Shown here: in pieces, positions 19,119 to 28,041 of the stretch
How the letters are laid out: each line of letters opens with the position of its first letter
How positions within the stretch are numbered: the first letter of the stretch is position 1
Assembly (NCBI GenBank): GCA_003246625.1
Contig: QJZR01000012.1
Span: forward strand, 186,001 to 250,000
Direction of reading: 5' to 3'
DNA length: 64,000 nucleotides
From: Alphaproteobacteria bacterium
Lineage (GTDB): Bacteria > Pseudomonadota > Alphaproteobacteria > Rhodospirillales > Rhodospirillaceae
Made by a program: the position numbers and the translations under genes
Notes under the pieces: generated by a model
Seen by the model: only the letters and a program-made list of their open reading frames with translations
Told to the model about the DNA's origin: nothing
Databases searched by the model: none

Positions 19119-19519
19119 CGCTTTTCTCCCGGCCCAAAGGGCTGCGGCAACAAATCGGCAAGGGAAACCTCGCCCAGCAAAACGCCGTTCGCGTCGGCCA
19201 CCACGACCACCGTCCCCGGGGCCGCGAATTCCATCAGCCGCTGGCGGCAGCCGCCGCAAGGAAACGCCGGACGCGCGGCGTCGCCGCCGACCACCGCCGC
19301 CGCCACCAGCCGCCGCCGCCCCGCCGCGACCATCGCCGCGATCGCCGCGGTCTCGGCGCAAGTGCCTTCGGGGGAGGCGGCGTTCTCGACGTTGCAGCCG
19401 ACATGGATGCCGCCGTCGTCGTCGCGCACGGCGGCCCCCACCGGATAGCCGGAATAGGGTGCATAGGCATGTTCGCGCGCGGCACGCGCCGCCGCGACCA
19501 GTTCCGTCGTCGGATCCAT
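19115..19519 (-). CDS. cdd: Cytidine deaminase
   Basis: 134 residues from the ATG at 19519, which has GGGGAGAAG upstream. Zinc-site motifs are complete: CAETAAI (Cys54, catalytic Glu56) and PCGGCRQ (Cys88, Cys91). AYAPYSGYPVGAAV is the typical N-terminal substrate loop. It deaminates cytidine and deoxycytidine to (deoxy)uridine, which the thymidine phosphorylase domain can use. First gene of the operon; a 14-base inverted repeat lies about 80 bases upstream. Confidence 0.95.
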   Translation of the reverse strand: MDPTTELVAAARAAREHAYAPYSGYPVGAAVRDDDGGIHVGCNVENAASPEGTCAETAAIAAMVAAGRRRLVAAAVVGGDAARPAFPCGGCRQRLMEFAAPGTVVVVADANGVLLGEVSLADLLPQPFGPGEKR

Positions 19520-19599
19520 GCGTCTTCTCCCCCTGCGGTTTTTCCCCATCAAATCCGCGCGGCGGGACATGCGTCAACCGGAAAAACCCGGAAGGCCAA

Positions 19600-19613
19600 A
19601 CTGCATACGCAGT
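19600..19613. promoter_or_regulatory. Inverted repeat in the cdd / cyclase divergent region
   Basis: ACTGCATACGCAGT is an inverted repeat (ACTGC-N4-GCAGT) in the 199-base gap between cdd and the divergent cyclase gene, the only clear dyad there. It could be an operator for the nucleoside operon. No regulator gene is next to it. Confidence 0.3.
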
Positions 19614-19718
19614 ATATTGAAACGGAATCGTAACAACACCGTATCGTCATCGGGATTGGATAGTCCACGGCAAGCCGCTATGATCTGCGGGCGGCATATC
19701 GCCGCCCGGGGGACTTCC

Positions 19719-20894
19719 GTGCTCAAGCACAATCCGATCCGCGACTGGCTGAACACCGAAGCCTGGAAACTGCCGAAGAACGACGAAAACAGCGGCATCC
19801 GGCAGTTCGGCGCGTTGCTTAACGAATACGGCATTCCGGCGCGGCGCCTGCGCATCGCGACGCCGGTGCTGCACCCGGAGTTCAAGGGCTACACCGTCAC
19901 CTGGGACCGCGAGGACGACCAGGTGGAGGAATTCGAGATTCCCCACAACATCCGCGACGACGACCCCCGGTTCGTCGACAGCCCGCTCTATGCCATCTTT
20001 TTCGGCGGCGCCCACGCGGTGCGTTGCCGTCCGGGTTCCCTAAACCGGTGCTGCTCTCCCGATCCGATGGATCGCGGCATGACCGATTTCGCCTCCTTCC
20101 GCATGTCGTTCCTGCGACTGCCGACATCGGACGGCGCCTTCAGCATCGCCACCGACATTCCGGGCGGCTTCACCCTGGAACAGTTGACCCTGATCGACGA
20201 CTTCATGCCCGCGCTCTCCCACGTATCCGAGCTCTACATCATGGAGGAGATGACCACCGTCCTGATGCAGACCTATCTGGGGCAAACCCCGGGCGAGCGG
20301 GTGATGAAGGGACAAATCCGACGCGGCGACGGGCTGGACATCCGCGCGGTGATCTGGTTCTCGGACCTGCGCAATTCGACCCGCCTGTCGATGACCCTGC
20401 CGCGCGCCGAATACCTTTGCCTGCTCAACCGCTATTTCGACTGCGTCGCCGAGCCGGTCCTGAACCATGGCGGCGAAGTCCTGCGCTATATCGGCGACGC
20501 CGCCCTGGCCATCTTCCCCGCGCCCGAGGGACCGGAAACCCAGGATGCCTGCCGCCGCGCCATCGCCGCCGCCGCGGACTCCCGCCATCGCCTCGATCGG
20601 CTCAACGCCGAACGCGGCGGCCTCGGCCTGTCCTCCATCGACTTCGGTATCGGCTTGCACCTGGGCGAAGTCACCTATGGCAACATCGGCGTGCCGCGAC
20701 GCCTGGAATTCACGGTGATCGGCGAAGCCGCCAACCGCGCCGCCCGTTTGCAGAACCAGTGCAAGGTGCTGAACAGCCCGCTGGTGGTGTCGCAGGAATT
20801 CGCCCGCGCCCACGGCGGCCACTGGGAACGCCTGGGCTTCATGGACACCCGCGACGTCGAGGGCGGCGTCGCGGTCTTCGGCCCGGCGGAATAG
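19719..20894 (+). CDS. Class III adenylate/guanylate cyclase
   Basis: 391 residues from a GTG at 19719 with GGGGGA five bases upstream; an ATG at 19680 in frame has no ribosome site. Residues 1 to about 190 form an N-terminal domain I cannot name. The catalytic domain follows: AVIWFSDLRNSTRLS with the first metal Asp, GGEVLRYIGDAALAIF with the second, and VIGEAANRAARLQNQ with the Asn/Arg transition-state pair. The usual GD before VN in this motif is GE here, which may affect base recognition. No membrane segment. Makes cAMP or cGMP. It is divergent from cdd and converges with the MBL gene with one base between. Confidence 0.88.
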   Translation: MLKHNPIRDWLNTEAWKLPKNDENSGIRQFGALLNEYGIPARRLRIATPVLHPEFKGYTVTWDREDDQVEEFEIPHNIRDDDPRFVDSPLYAIFFGGAHAVRCRPGSLNRCCSPDPMDRGMTDFASFRMSFLRLPTSDGAFSIATDIPGGFTLEQLTLIDDFMPALSHVSELYIMEEMTTVLMQTYLGQTPGERVMKGQIRRGDGLDIRAVIWFSDLRNSTRLSMTLPRAEYLCLLNRYFDCVAEPVLNHGGEVLRYIGDAALAIFPAPEGPETQDACRRAIAAAADSRHRLDRLNAERGGLGLSSIDFGIGLHLGEVTYGNIGVPRRLEFTVIGEAANRAARLQNQCKVLNSPLVVSQEFARAHGGHWERLGFMDTRDVEGGVAVFGPAE

Positions 20895-20895
20895 C

Positions 20896-21687
20896 TTATT
20901 TCACCACGCCCAGATCGAAACTCTGCCCCGATGCGACCAGGCCCGCGAAACCGTCGGCCTGGGCATCCGGCGTCGTTCCGCAGCAGTTGAGGTGGTAAAG
21001 CCACATGCGGGCACGCAGATCGTCCGGCAGGGTGACCAGATCCCGGTAATGCGCGTGCGCGCCGGTGGGATTGGGCAGGATTTCGCAGTCCTGGAAGATC
21101 AGGGTGGAGCGGTCGTACCAGGGTTGCAGGCGGTCGAGTTCGAAGCGGCAGTCCGAGGTCAGCAGCACGCCCCCCGCCGCGGTTTCCAGGAACACGCCAT
21201 AGGACCACATCAAATAGGCGCCGCCGCGCAGGTGCACCAGCGGCACCAGGGTGAAACGCGCCCCCATCCAGGTGAAGCCTTCGTCGGTGCCGACTTCCTC
21301 GACGTCGAAGAAATGGGAAAGGTCGCCCTGACCGAAGTCGATCAGTTCCATTCCCCCCTTCAGGCAGTTTTCCCACAGCGGACGGCGCAGGGGCTCGGCC
21401 AGGTACATCGGGATGCGGCGGCCCTGCTCGATGAAATACCGCTTGAACCCCAGCCACTCCAACCCGCCGACGTGATCGGCGTGCAAATGGCTGATGTAGA
21501 CGGCGTCGATGTCGGCATAGTCCAGCCCCATCGCCGCCAGCCCCCACCGGATGTCGGAACCGCAATCGAAAAGCAGACGGCGGGTCTCGCCGGTTTCGGG
21601 ATCGGCGGTTTCGAACAGCATGTTGCTGTGAAAGTTTCCCGGCATCGTGGAGAATGCCGATGCCGAACCGACGAAGGTCAGCCGCAT
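20896..21687 (-). CDS. MBL-fold metallo-hydrolase
   Basis: 263 residues. The zinc motif HLHADHVGG follows LFDCGSDIRWGLAAMG; further ligand candidates are VHLRGGAYL and LLTSDCRFE. The C-terminal stretch LYHLNCCGTTPDAQADGFAG is the last histidine region. The pattern resembles the RNase Z/ElaC-like branch of phosphodiesterases or lactonases, but the substrate cannot be read. ATG at 21687 preceded by GGGCAGG six bases upstream; a TTG two codons earlier is less likely. Confidence 0.8.
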   Translation of the reverse strand: MRLTFVGSASAFSTMPGNFHSNMLFETADPETGETRRLLFDCGSDIRWGLAAMGLDYADIDAVYISHLHADHVGGLEWLGFKRYFIEQGRRIPMYLAEPLRRPLWENCLKGGMELIDFGQGDLSHFFDVEEVGTDEGFTWMGARFTLVPLVHLRGGAYLMWSYGVFLETAAGGVLLTSDCRFELDRLQPWYDRSTLIFQDCEILPNPTGAHAHYRDLVTLPDDLRARMWLYHLNCCGTTPDAQADGFAGLVASGQSFDLGVVK

Positions 21688-21867
21688 GTTCAACCTGCCC
21701 GTGATTTATTGCGCAATGCCGCCGGAATGGATCCGATCATATTAAGCCTTTCATCATAGATGAACAAATCTGTCCATATCTGTGGCTTGGATAACACCCG
21801 AGGTTGGGACTTGCACGACGCGCCGCCCCCCTGTATCACCCGCATGAACCGCAGCCGGATGAGGCCG

Positions 21868-23064
21868 ATGCCCGAAACCGCCCCCCTTACCGTGATCCTG
21901 GAAAAGGCCGCCGCGCGCCGCGTCGCCGAAGGCCACCCCTGGGTGTTCAAGGGCGACGTGGCCTGGAATTCGGCGCTCGACCTGGCCGAACCCGGGGAAC
22001 TGGCACAGTTCCGCGACGCGCGGCAGAACCTGTTGGCGGTCGGCACCTTCAACCCGCGCACCGAGCTTTGCGGCCGCGTCCTGGCGGCGGGGCCGCGCGC
22101 CCGGGTGGACGCGGCGCTGTTCGAAAACCGTCTGGCCCGCGCCCTCGGAAAACGGCAAGGCTGGTTCGGGGTGCCGCATTACCGCTGGGTGCATGCCGAG
22201 GGCGACGCCCTGCCCGGCCTGATCCTCGACCGTTACGGCGACGTTCTCAGCATCCAGGTGACGACGGCGGGAATGGAACGGCTGAAGCCCCTGTGGCTGC
22301 CCGCCGTGCAGGCCCTCGCCCGGCCCCGCACCATCGTCTGGCGCAACGACCTGCCATCGCGGGCGCAGGAAGGCCTTTCCACCGCCCCGGCGATCGACGG
22401 CGAACCCCTCTCCGGCCCGGTGGCGGTCTTCGAACACGACGTCGTCTTCCGCGCCGACCTGGTGGAAGGCCAGAAGACCGGCTGGTTTTTCGACCAGCGG
22501 GCCAACCGCCGCCATATTGCCGAACTCGCCCCCGGGCTTTCCGTACTCGACCTCTATTCTCACTCCGGTGGCTTCGGCCTGCCCGCCGCCGTCGCCGGCG
22601 CTGCGGACGTGCGCATGGTCGACGTCTCCGCCCTGGCGCTCGACCTGTCGCGCCGGGCCGCCACGGAAAACCGCGTGGCGGAACGCTGCCGCTGGACCGA
22701 GGCCGACGTCTTCGACTTCCTCGACCCCGCCCGCGACGACGGCGAACGCTTCGACATCGTGGTCGTCGACCCCCCCGCCTTCATCAAGGACAAGCGCAAG
22801 ATTCCAGCGGGCCTGGCCGGATACCGCAAGCTGGCCCGCCTGTCCTCGGCACGGACGAAACCGGGCGGCATTTTCTTCATGGCGTCGTGTTCGCACCACG
22901 CCCATCCGCCCGCCTTCCGCGCCGCGGTGGAGGCGGGCCTGACCGAGGCCGGGCGCTCGTTCTCCCTGTTGCGCTCCGCCCGTGCCGACCGCGACCACCC
23001 GGTCCACCCGAAACTGCCGCAGAACGACTATCTGAAGGCGCTGACCTATCGTCTGGACATTTAA
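21868..23064 (+). CDS. Class I SAM-dependent methyltransferase, RlmI-like (23S rRNA m5C)
   Basis: About 398 residues. An N-terminal PUA-like domain (VILEKAAARRVAEGHPWVFK) precedes a Rossmann methyltransferase with GWFFDQRANRR, VLDLYSHSGGFGLPAA (SAM loop), FDIVVVDPPAFIKDK (catalytic DPP) and FMASCSHHAHP, where the Cys is the likely catalytic residue. RlmI methylates C1962 of 23S rRNA in E. coli; the exact site here is inferred. Three in-frame ATGs exist at 21844, 21859 and 21868; the last gives the family's usual N-terminus but has GAGG only three bases away, so the start is uncertain. Confidence 0.85.
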   Translation: MPETAPLTVILEKAAARRVAEGHPWVFKGDVAWNSALDLAEPGELAQFRDARQNLLAVGTFNPRTELCGRVLAAGPRARVDAALFENRLARALGKRQGWFGVPHYRWVHAEGDALPGLILDRYGDVLSIQVTTAGMERLKPLWLPAVQALARPRTIVWRNDLPSRAQEGLSTAPAIDGEPLSGPVAVFEHDVVFRADLVEGQKTGWFFDQRANRRHIAELAPGLSVLDLYSHSGGFGLPAAVAGAADVRMVDVSALALDLSRRAATENRVAERCRWTEADVFDFLDPARDDGERFDIVVVDPPAFIKDKRKIPAGLAGYRKLARLSSARTKPGGIFFMASCSHHAHPPAFRAAVEAGLTEAGRSFSLLRSARADRDHPVHPKLPQNDYLKALTYRLDI

Positions 23065-23162
23065 TTGTCGCTTTAAAAGCAACAATGATTTGCGGAGATG
23101 GCGGATTGTTGTCCGAATAGCCGATACGATATCGGTGGAACATACCATCACGGAGTTCCGCC

Positions 23163-23945
23163 ATGTCCGCCCCTTCCCCCGTTCTCTTCGTTTCCCACGG
23201 CGCCCCGACCCTGGCCATCGCCGACGTTCCGGCGCGGCGTTTCCTTGCCGATTACGGCGCGCGGATGCCGCGCCCGGCGGCGATCGCCGTGGTTTCCGCC
23301 CACTGGGAGACGCCACGTCCCCGCATCGGATCGGCGACGGAACCGTCAACGATTTACGACTTCGGCGGCTTCCCCGAGGAACTCTATCGCCTGCGCCACG
23401 ACGCCCCCGGCGCGCCGGACTGGGCTGCGGAAGCCACCGCCGCCCTGACCGCGGGCGGCCTGCCCGCTGAAATGGACGAACGGCGCGGGCGCGACCACGG
23501 CGCCTGGGTGCCGCTGATGCTGCTGGACCCGGCCGCGCGCATCCCCGCCTTCCAGGTGTCGGTGCAGCCGCACCTGGGACCCGCCCACATGGAGCGCGTC
23601 GGCCACCTGCTGGCGCCGTTGCGGCGAAAGGGAGTGATGATCCTGGCCTCCGGCTCGATCACCCACAACCTGCGCGCCCTGCACTGGAACGCCGCCGACG
23701 GCGAGGAGGACGAGAGCGCCCGGGCCTTCGCCGACTGGATCGACGACGCCGTCGCCCGCGACGACCGCGCGGCGCTGCGCGATTACCGCCGTCGCGCGCC
23801 GGACGCCGCCTTTCACCACCCGACCGAGGAACACCTGCTGCCCCTGTTCGCCGCGCTGGGCGCCGCCGAAGCCGGGAAAGGACGCCGCGTTCACGCCAGC
23901 GCCACCTTCGGCAACCTGGCGATGGACGCCTACGAATTTCCGTGA
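23163..23945 (+). CDS. ygiD: DODA-type extradiol aromatic-ring-opening dioxygenase (YgiD-like)
   Basis: 260 residues. The start [12 protein letters not shown] carries the first metal His, [11 protein letters not shown] the second, and [13 protein letters not shown] and [11 protein letters not shown] complete the active-site pattern of the LigB/DODA family. Homologues open the ring of DOPA or related catechols with a non-heme metal; the physiological substrate is often unknown. ATG at 23163 has a GGAG ribosome site. It is followed by trpB 70 bases later on the same strand. Confidence 0.85.
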   Translation: MSAPSPVLFVSHGAPTLAIADVPARRFLADYGARMPRPAAIAVVSAHWETPRPRIGSATEPSTIYDFGGFPEELYRLRHDAPGAPDWAAEATAALTAGGLPAEMDERRGRDHGAWVPLMLLDPAARIPAFQVSVQPHLGPAHMERVGHLLAPLRRKGVMILASGSITHNLRALHWNAADGEEDESARAFADWIDDAVARDDRAALRDYRRRAPDAAFHHPTEEHLLPLFAALGAAEAGKGRRVHASATFGNLAMDAYEFP

Positions 23946-24015
23946 CGCGCTTGTGCTTTTCGCGATTCTGCGCCAGAACCTAACCATCCTTTTCTTCATT
24001 CGGGACGTTATCATC

Positions 24016-25224
24016 ATGTCGCGTCATCAAAAGCAACACCCGGACGCCAACGGCTTTTTCGGCACCTATGGCGGTGCCTTCCTTCCGCCGGAACTGGTGC
24101 CCCACTTCGAGGAAATCTCCGAGGCCTACGATCGTTTGTCGATTTCCGCCGAGTTCCAGAACGAACTGCGCTATATCCGCAAGCATTTCCAGGGACGTCC
24201 GACGCCGGTTTCCTATGCCAAGCGCCTGTCCGACGCCTGCGGCGGCGCGCGCATCTATCTGAAGCGCGAGGACCTCAACCATTCCGGCGCGCACAAGCTC
24301 AACCACTGCATGGCCGAGGCGCTGCTGGCCAAGCACATGGGCAAGACCAAGCTGATCGCCGAAACCGGCGCCGGGCAGCACGGCGTGGCGCTGGCCACCG
24401 CCGCCGCCTATTTCGGCATGGAGTGCGAGATCCACATGGGCGAGGTGGACATCGCCAAGGAACACCCCAACGTGGTGCGCATGCGCCTGCTAGGGGCCAA
24501 GGTGGTTCCCGTCACCTTCGGCGCGAAAACCCTGAAGGAAGCCGTTGATTCGGCCTTCGTTTCCTACCTCGAACAGGCGGATCACGCGATCTACGCCATC
24601 GGCTCGGTGGTCGGGCCGCACCCCTTCCCCAAGATGGTGCGCGACTTCCAGGCGATCGTCGGCGAGGAAGCCCGCGCCCAGTTCCTGGAACTGGTCGGCA
24701 AAACCCCCGACATCGTCACCGCCTGCGTCGGCGGCGGTTCCAACGCCATGGGCATCTTCATGGGCTTCGTCGACGACGACGACGTGGAACTGCACGGCGT
24801 CGAACCGCTGGGCACCGGCACCAAGCTGGGCCAGCACGCCGCCACCATGAGCTTCGGCACCGACGGCATGATCCACGGCTTCAAGTGCCTGCTGTTGCAG
24901 GACGAAAAAGGCGAACCCGCGGCGGTGCACTCGCTGGCCAGCGGCCTCGACTATCCCGGCGTCGGCCCGGAACACTGCTTCCTGAAGACCATCGGCCGCG
25001 CCACCTATGGCACCGCCGACGACAAGGAAGCCCTGAACGCCTTCTACGAGCTGTCCCGCATGGAGGGGATCATCCCCGCCCTGGAAAGCGCGCACGCCGT
25101 GGCCTACGCCATGAAGATCGCCCCCTCCCTGCCGGGCAAGACCATCCTGGTCAACCTGTCGGGGCGCGGCGACAAGGACATCGACTACGTCACCGAAACC
25201 TTCGGCTACGGCGACGAACAGTAA
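24016..25224 (+). CDS. trpB: Tryptophan synthase beta chain, stand-alone
   Basis: 402 residues. PLP Lys94 lies in [13 protein letters not shown], catalytic Glu in [14 protein letters not shown], the phosphate loop in [12 protein letters not shown], and SGRGDKD near the end. It condenses indole with serine to tryptophan. There is no trpA, trpF or other tryptophan gene in the window, so either trpA is elsewhere or this copy salvages indole. The ATG at 24016 is used; upstream ATG codons in frame from 23953 lack a ribosome site. The sequence is of the canonical TrpB1 type rather than the TrpB2 type. Confidence 0.92.
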   Translation: MSRHQKQHPDANGFFGTYGGAFLPPELVPHFEEISEAYDRLSISAEFQNELRYIRKHFQGRPTPVSYAKRLSDACGGARIYLKREDLNHSGAHKLNHCMAEALLAKHMGKTKLIAETGAGQHGVALATAAAYFGMECEIHMGEVDIAKEHPNVVRMRLLGAKVVPVTFGAKTLKEAVDSAFVSYLEQADHAIYAIGSVVGPHPFPKMVRDFQAIVGEEARAQFLELVGKTPDIVTACVGGGSNAMGIFMGFVDDDDVELHGVEPLGTGTKLGQHAATMSFGTDGMIHGFKCLLLQDEKGEPAAVHSLASGLDYPGVGPEHCFLKTIGRATYGTADDKEALNAFYELSRMEGIIPALESAHAVAYAMKIAPSLPGKTILVNLSGRGDKDIDYVTETFGYGDEQ

Positions 25225-25247
25225 CCCCGCCCTCAGGGAGGCCCGCG

Positions 25248-25889
25248 ATGACCGACGACGCGAAGCAAAAATTCCCGCCGATCGTGCAGACGCCGCGCAA
25301 CACCGTGCAACGGCTGAGCCGACGGGCCTCCTATGACCGGGACGTGATCAACGCCATCCTCGACGACGCCTACGTCGCGGTGATCAGCGCCATGGTCGAA
25401 GGCACGGTGCGCGCCCAGCCGATCTACTATTGGCGCAGCGGCGACGAATTGTTCGTCCACGGCTCGCGCCACAACGCCCTGTTCGAGGCCCTCCTTAAAG
25501 GCGAGGAAGCCTGCCTGACGGTGGCGCTGCTGGACGGTCTGGTGATGGCGCGCTCCGCCTTTCATCATTCGATGAACTACCGCTCGGTGGTGGTCTACGC
25601 CCGCGCCCGCGCCGTCACCGACGAAAAGGAAAAAATGGCCGCGCTGAAGCACAGCGTCGACCGCCTCTCGCCCGGACGCTCCGCCGAGGTGCGCAAACCG
25701 TCCGAGGCGGAACTGCGCGGCACCCTGGTCCTCGCCTTCCCCATCTCCGAGGCCTCGGCCAAGGCGCGTTCGGGTGGCCCGGTCGACGACCCCGAGGACT
25801 ACGGCTTGCCGGTATGGGCGGGCGTCATTCCCTGCAAAATCGCCTTCGACGAAGGCGTCGAGGACCCCAACACCCAACCGCCGATCTAA
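25248..25889 (+). CDS. Pyridoxamine 5'-phosphate oxidase-family flavoprotein
   Basis: 213 residues of the split-barrel FMN-binding fold: YDRDVINAILDDAYVAVIS, then a barrel pattern with QPIYYWRSGDELFVHGSRHNAL and FHHSMNYRSVVVYARA, where the His and Arg/Ser side chains are those used in NimA-like members. The C-terminal part (PEDYGLPVWAGVIPC) is typical of the uncharacterised PNPOx-like/NimA group. A strong ribosome site (CAGGGAGG) precedes the ATG. It lies 23 bases after trpB, and since TrpB uses PLP a link to that cofactor is tempting but unproven. Confidence 0.82.
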   Translation: MTDDAKQKFPPIVQTPRNTVQRLSRRASYDRDVINAILDDAYVAVISAMVEGTVRAQPIYYWRSGDELFVHGSRHNALFEALLKGEEACLTVALLDGLVMARSAFHHSMNYRSVVVYARARAVTDEKEKMAALKHSVDRLSPGRSAEVRKPSEAELRGTLVLAFPISEASAKARSGGPVDDPEDYGLPVWAGVIPCKIAFDEGVEDPNTQPPI

Positions 25890-26054
25890 CGGCGAACGGG
25901 ACAACCATCTGATAAACAATAAGAACCAACACCCTGGCGGGAGACCGACCTCCCCCGCCGGGGATTTCGGGGTTGAACCGCACGCGATAAATTCGTTACC
26001 CTGATTCGGAAATACAGTCGAAGGAGCCGATCAATCCAAGCGGGGAGAACCGCG

Positions 26055-28016
26055 TTGCCTGCCAGAAAGAAGGACGATTCCTGGCTTGCCGAGCAAAGCA
26101 GACTGACGTTGGCGCGCCTGTTGCCGCGCCTTGAATCACGCTTTGCCGATGGCTTCGACGCGGCCGCCTGGCGCGCCTATACGGATCGATTGAAGCGATA
26201 TTTTCCGCGCTTCTTCTCTTCCCTTATGACGTTGTACGGCTCTCGCTACGATTTCTTCTATCACCTGGAACAGATTCTGATCACCGCCACCGAGGCCTGG
26301 GCGGCGCGCCCCGACGCGCTGAAGGCCCTGGACGCCAGCCGCGCCGCCGACCCGCAGTGGTTCCAAAGCCAGCGCATGGTCGGCGCGATGTGCTATGTCG
26401 ACCTGTTCGCCGACGATCTGGCGGGCCTGCGCGCCCGCATTCCCTATCTTTCGGAAATGGGGATCACCTTCCTCCACCTGATGCCGCCCTTCCTGTCGCC
26501 CGAGGGCGACGACGACGGCGGTTACGCGATTTCCAGCTATCGCGACATCGACCCCAAGCTCGGCACCATGCAGGACCTGGCGGAACTGGCCACCGAGCTG
26601 CGTCACTATGGCATCAGCCTGGTGCTGGACTTCGTCTTCAACCACACCTCGGACGAGCACGAATGGGCGAAGCGGGCGCTGACCGGCGACGAGGACTGCC
26701 AGGCGTTCTATCGCATGTACCCCGACCGCGAGGAACCCGACGCCTTCGAAACCCAGTTGCGCGCCGTCTTCCCCGACGAACATCCCGGCGCCTTCACCTA
26801 TCGCAACCGTATCGGCAAGTGGGTGTGGACCACCTTCCACAATTACCAGTGGGACCTGAACTACGAAAACCCGGCGGTTTTCAACGCCATGGCCGGAGAG
26901 ATGCTGTCCCTGGCCAACGTCGGCGTCGAGGTTCTGCGCCTGGACGCGGTGGCCTTCGTCTGGAAGCGTCTGGGCACCCCCTGCGAGAGCCTGCCCGAGG
27001 CGCACGTGGTGGTGCAGGCGTTCAACGCCCTGGTGCAGATCGTCGCCCCGGCGCTTCTGTTCCTGTCCGAGGCGATCGTCCACCCCGACGAGGTGATCAA
27101 GTACATCCACCGCGAGGAATGCCAGCTTTCCTATAACCCGCAACTGATGGCCCTGTTGTGGAACACCCTGGCCACCCGCGACGTCACCTTGTTGCAACGC
27201 GCCATGGAGCAACGCTTCGCCCTGCCGCTGGATTGCGCCTGGGTCAACTATGTGCGCTGTCACGACGACATCGGCTGGGTGTTTTCCGACGACGACGCCC
27301 GCGACCTGTCGATCAACCCCTTCGACCACCGCCGTTTTCTCAACGACTTCTACACCGGCCGCTTTTCCGGCAGCTTCGCGCGCGGCCTGCCCTTCCAGGA
27401 CAACCCGGAAACCGGCGACATGCGGATTTCCGGCACCACCGCGTCGCTGGCCGGGCTGGAAACCGCCCTGACGGCGCAGGACGACAAGGAAATCGGCCTC
27501 GCCATCGACCGCATCCTGCTGCTCTATGGCATCATCCTCACCATCGGCGGCATCCCGCTGCTCTATCTGGGCGACGAGATCGGGGTGACCAACGACTACG
27601 GCTACGAGAAGGATCCCACCCTGGTCGGCGATTCCCGCTGGGCGCACCGTCCGAAGACCGACTGGGCCCGCGCCGAATTGCGGCACGACCGCACCACCCC
27701 CGAGGGCCGCATCTTCCTGGGGCTGTTGCGCCTGTTCCAGATCCGGCAACAGAACCTCGCCTTCACCCGCGCCGACACCGAGATCGTCGCCACCGGCAAC
27801 CCCCATGTCTTCGGCTATTTCCGGCGGCACGAGAGCCAGAGCATGCTGGTCCTCGCCAACTTCTCGGAAACCGAACAGGTGCTTTCGGCCCGCCGCCTGC
27901 GCACCCTGGGACTGCGCAAGACGGTCACCGACATTCTGGCGGGCAAGATCATCGTCGCCACCGAGCAGATGCAGCTTGCCCCCTATCAGCTCGCGGTGCT
28001 GCTCGCCGCGGCCTGA
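26055..28016 (+). CDS. ams: Amylosucrase (GH13 family)
   Basis: 653 residues from a TTG start at 26055 with GGGGAGA seven bases upstream. The four alpha-amylase regions are present: LVLDFVFNHTSDEH; VLRLDAVAFVWKRLG with nucleophile Asp297; LLFLSEAIVHPDEV with acid/base Glu339; and VRCHDDIGWVF with Asp404. The long helical N-terminus (about 1-90), the length and the spacing match amylosucrase rather than sucrose phosphorylase. It transfers glucose from sucrose to an alpha-1,4-glucan, releasing fructose. First gene of a three-gene sucrose operon, 25 bases before sps. Confidence 0.9.
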   Translation: MPARKKDDSWLAEQSRLTLARLLPRLESRFADGFDAAAWRAYTDRLKRYFPRFFSSLMTLYGSRYDFFYHLEQILITATEAWAARPDALKALDASRAADPQWFQSQRMVGAMCYVDLFADDLAGLRARIPYLSEMGITFLHLMPPFLSPEGDDDGGYAISSYRDIDPKLGTMQDLAELATELRHYGISLVLDFVFNHTSDEHEWAKRALTGDEDCQAFYRMYPDREEPDAFETQLRAVFPDEHPGAFTYRNRIGKWVWTTFHNYQWDLNYENPAVFNAMAGEMLSLANVGVEVLRLDAVAFVWKRLGTPCESLPEAHVVVQAFNALVQIVAPALLFLSEAIVHPDEVIKYIHREECQLSYNPQLMALLWNTLATRDVTLLQRAMEQRFALPLDCAWVNYVRCHDDIGWVFSDDDARDLSINPFDHRRFLNDFYTGRFSGSFARGLPFQDNPETGDMRISGTTASLAGLETALTAQDDKEIGLAIDRILLLYGIILTIGGIPLLYLGDEIGVTNDYGYEKDPTLVGDSRWAHRPKTDWARAELRHDRTTPEGRIFLGLLRLFQIRQQNLAFTRADTEIVATGNPHVFGYFRRHESQSMLVLANFSETEQVLSARRLRTLGLRKTVTDILAGKIIVATEQMQLAPYQLAVLLAAA

Positions 28017-28041
28017 CGCACGACAACCGGAGGAACCGCCC

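Noticed and set aside
25930-25965. Terminator-like GC dyad after the PNPOx-like gene
   Set aside because: The arms pair imperfectly and no T run follows, so it is not listed as a terminator.
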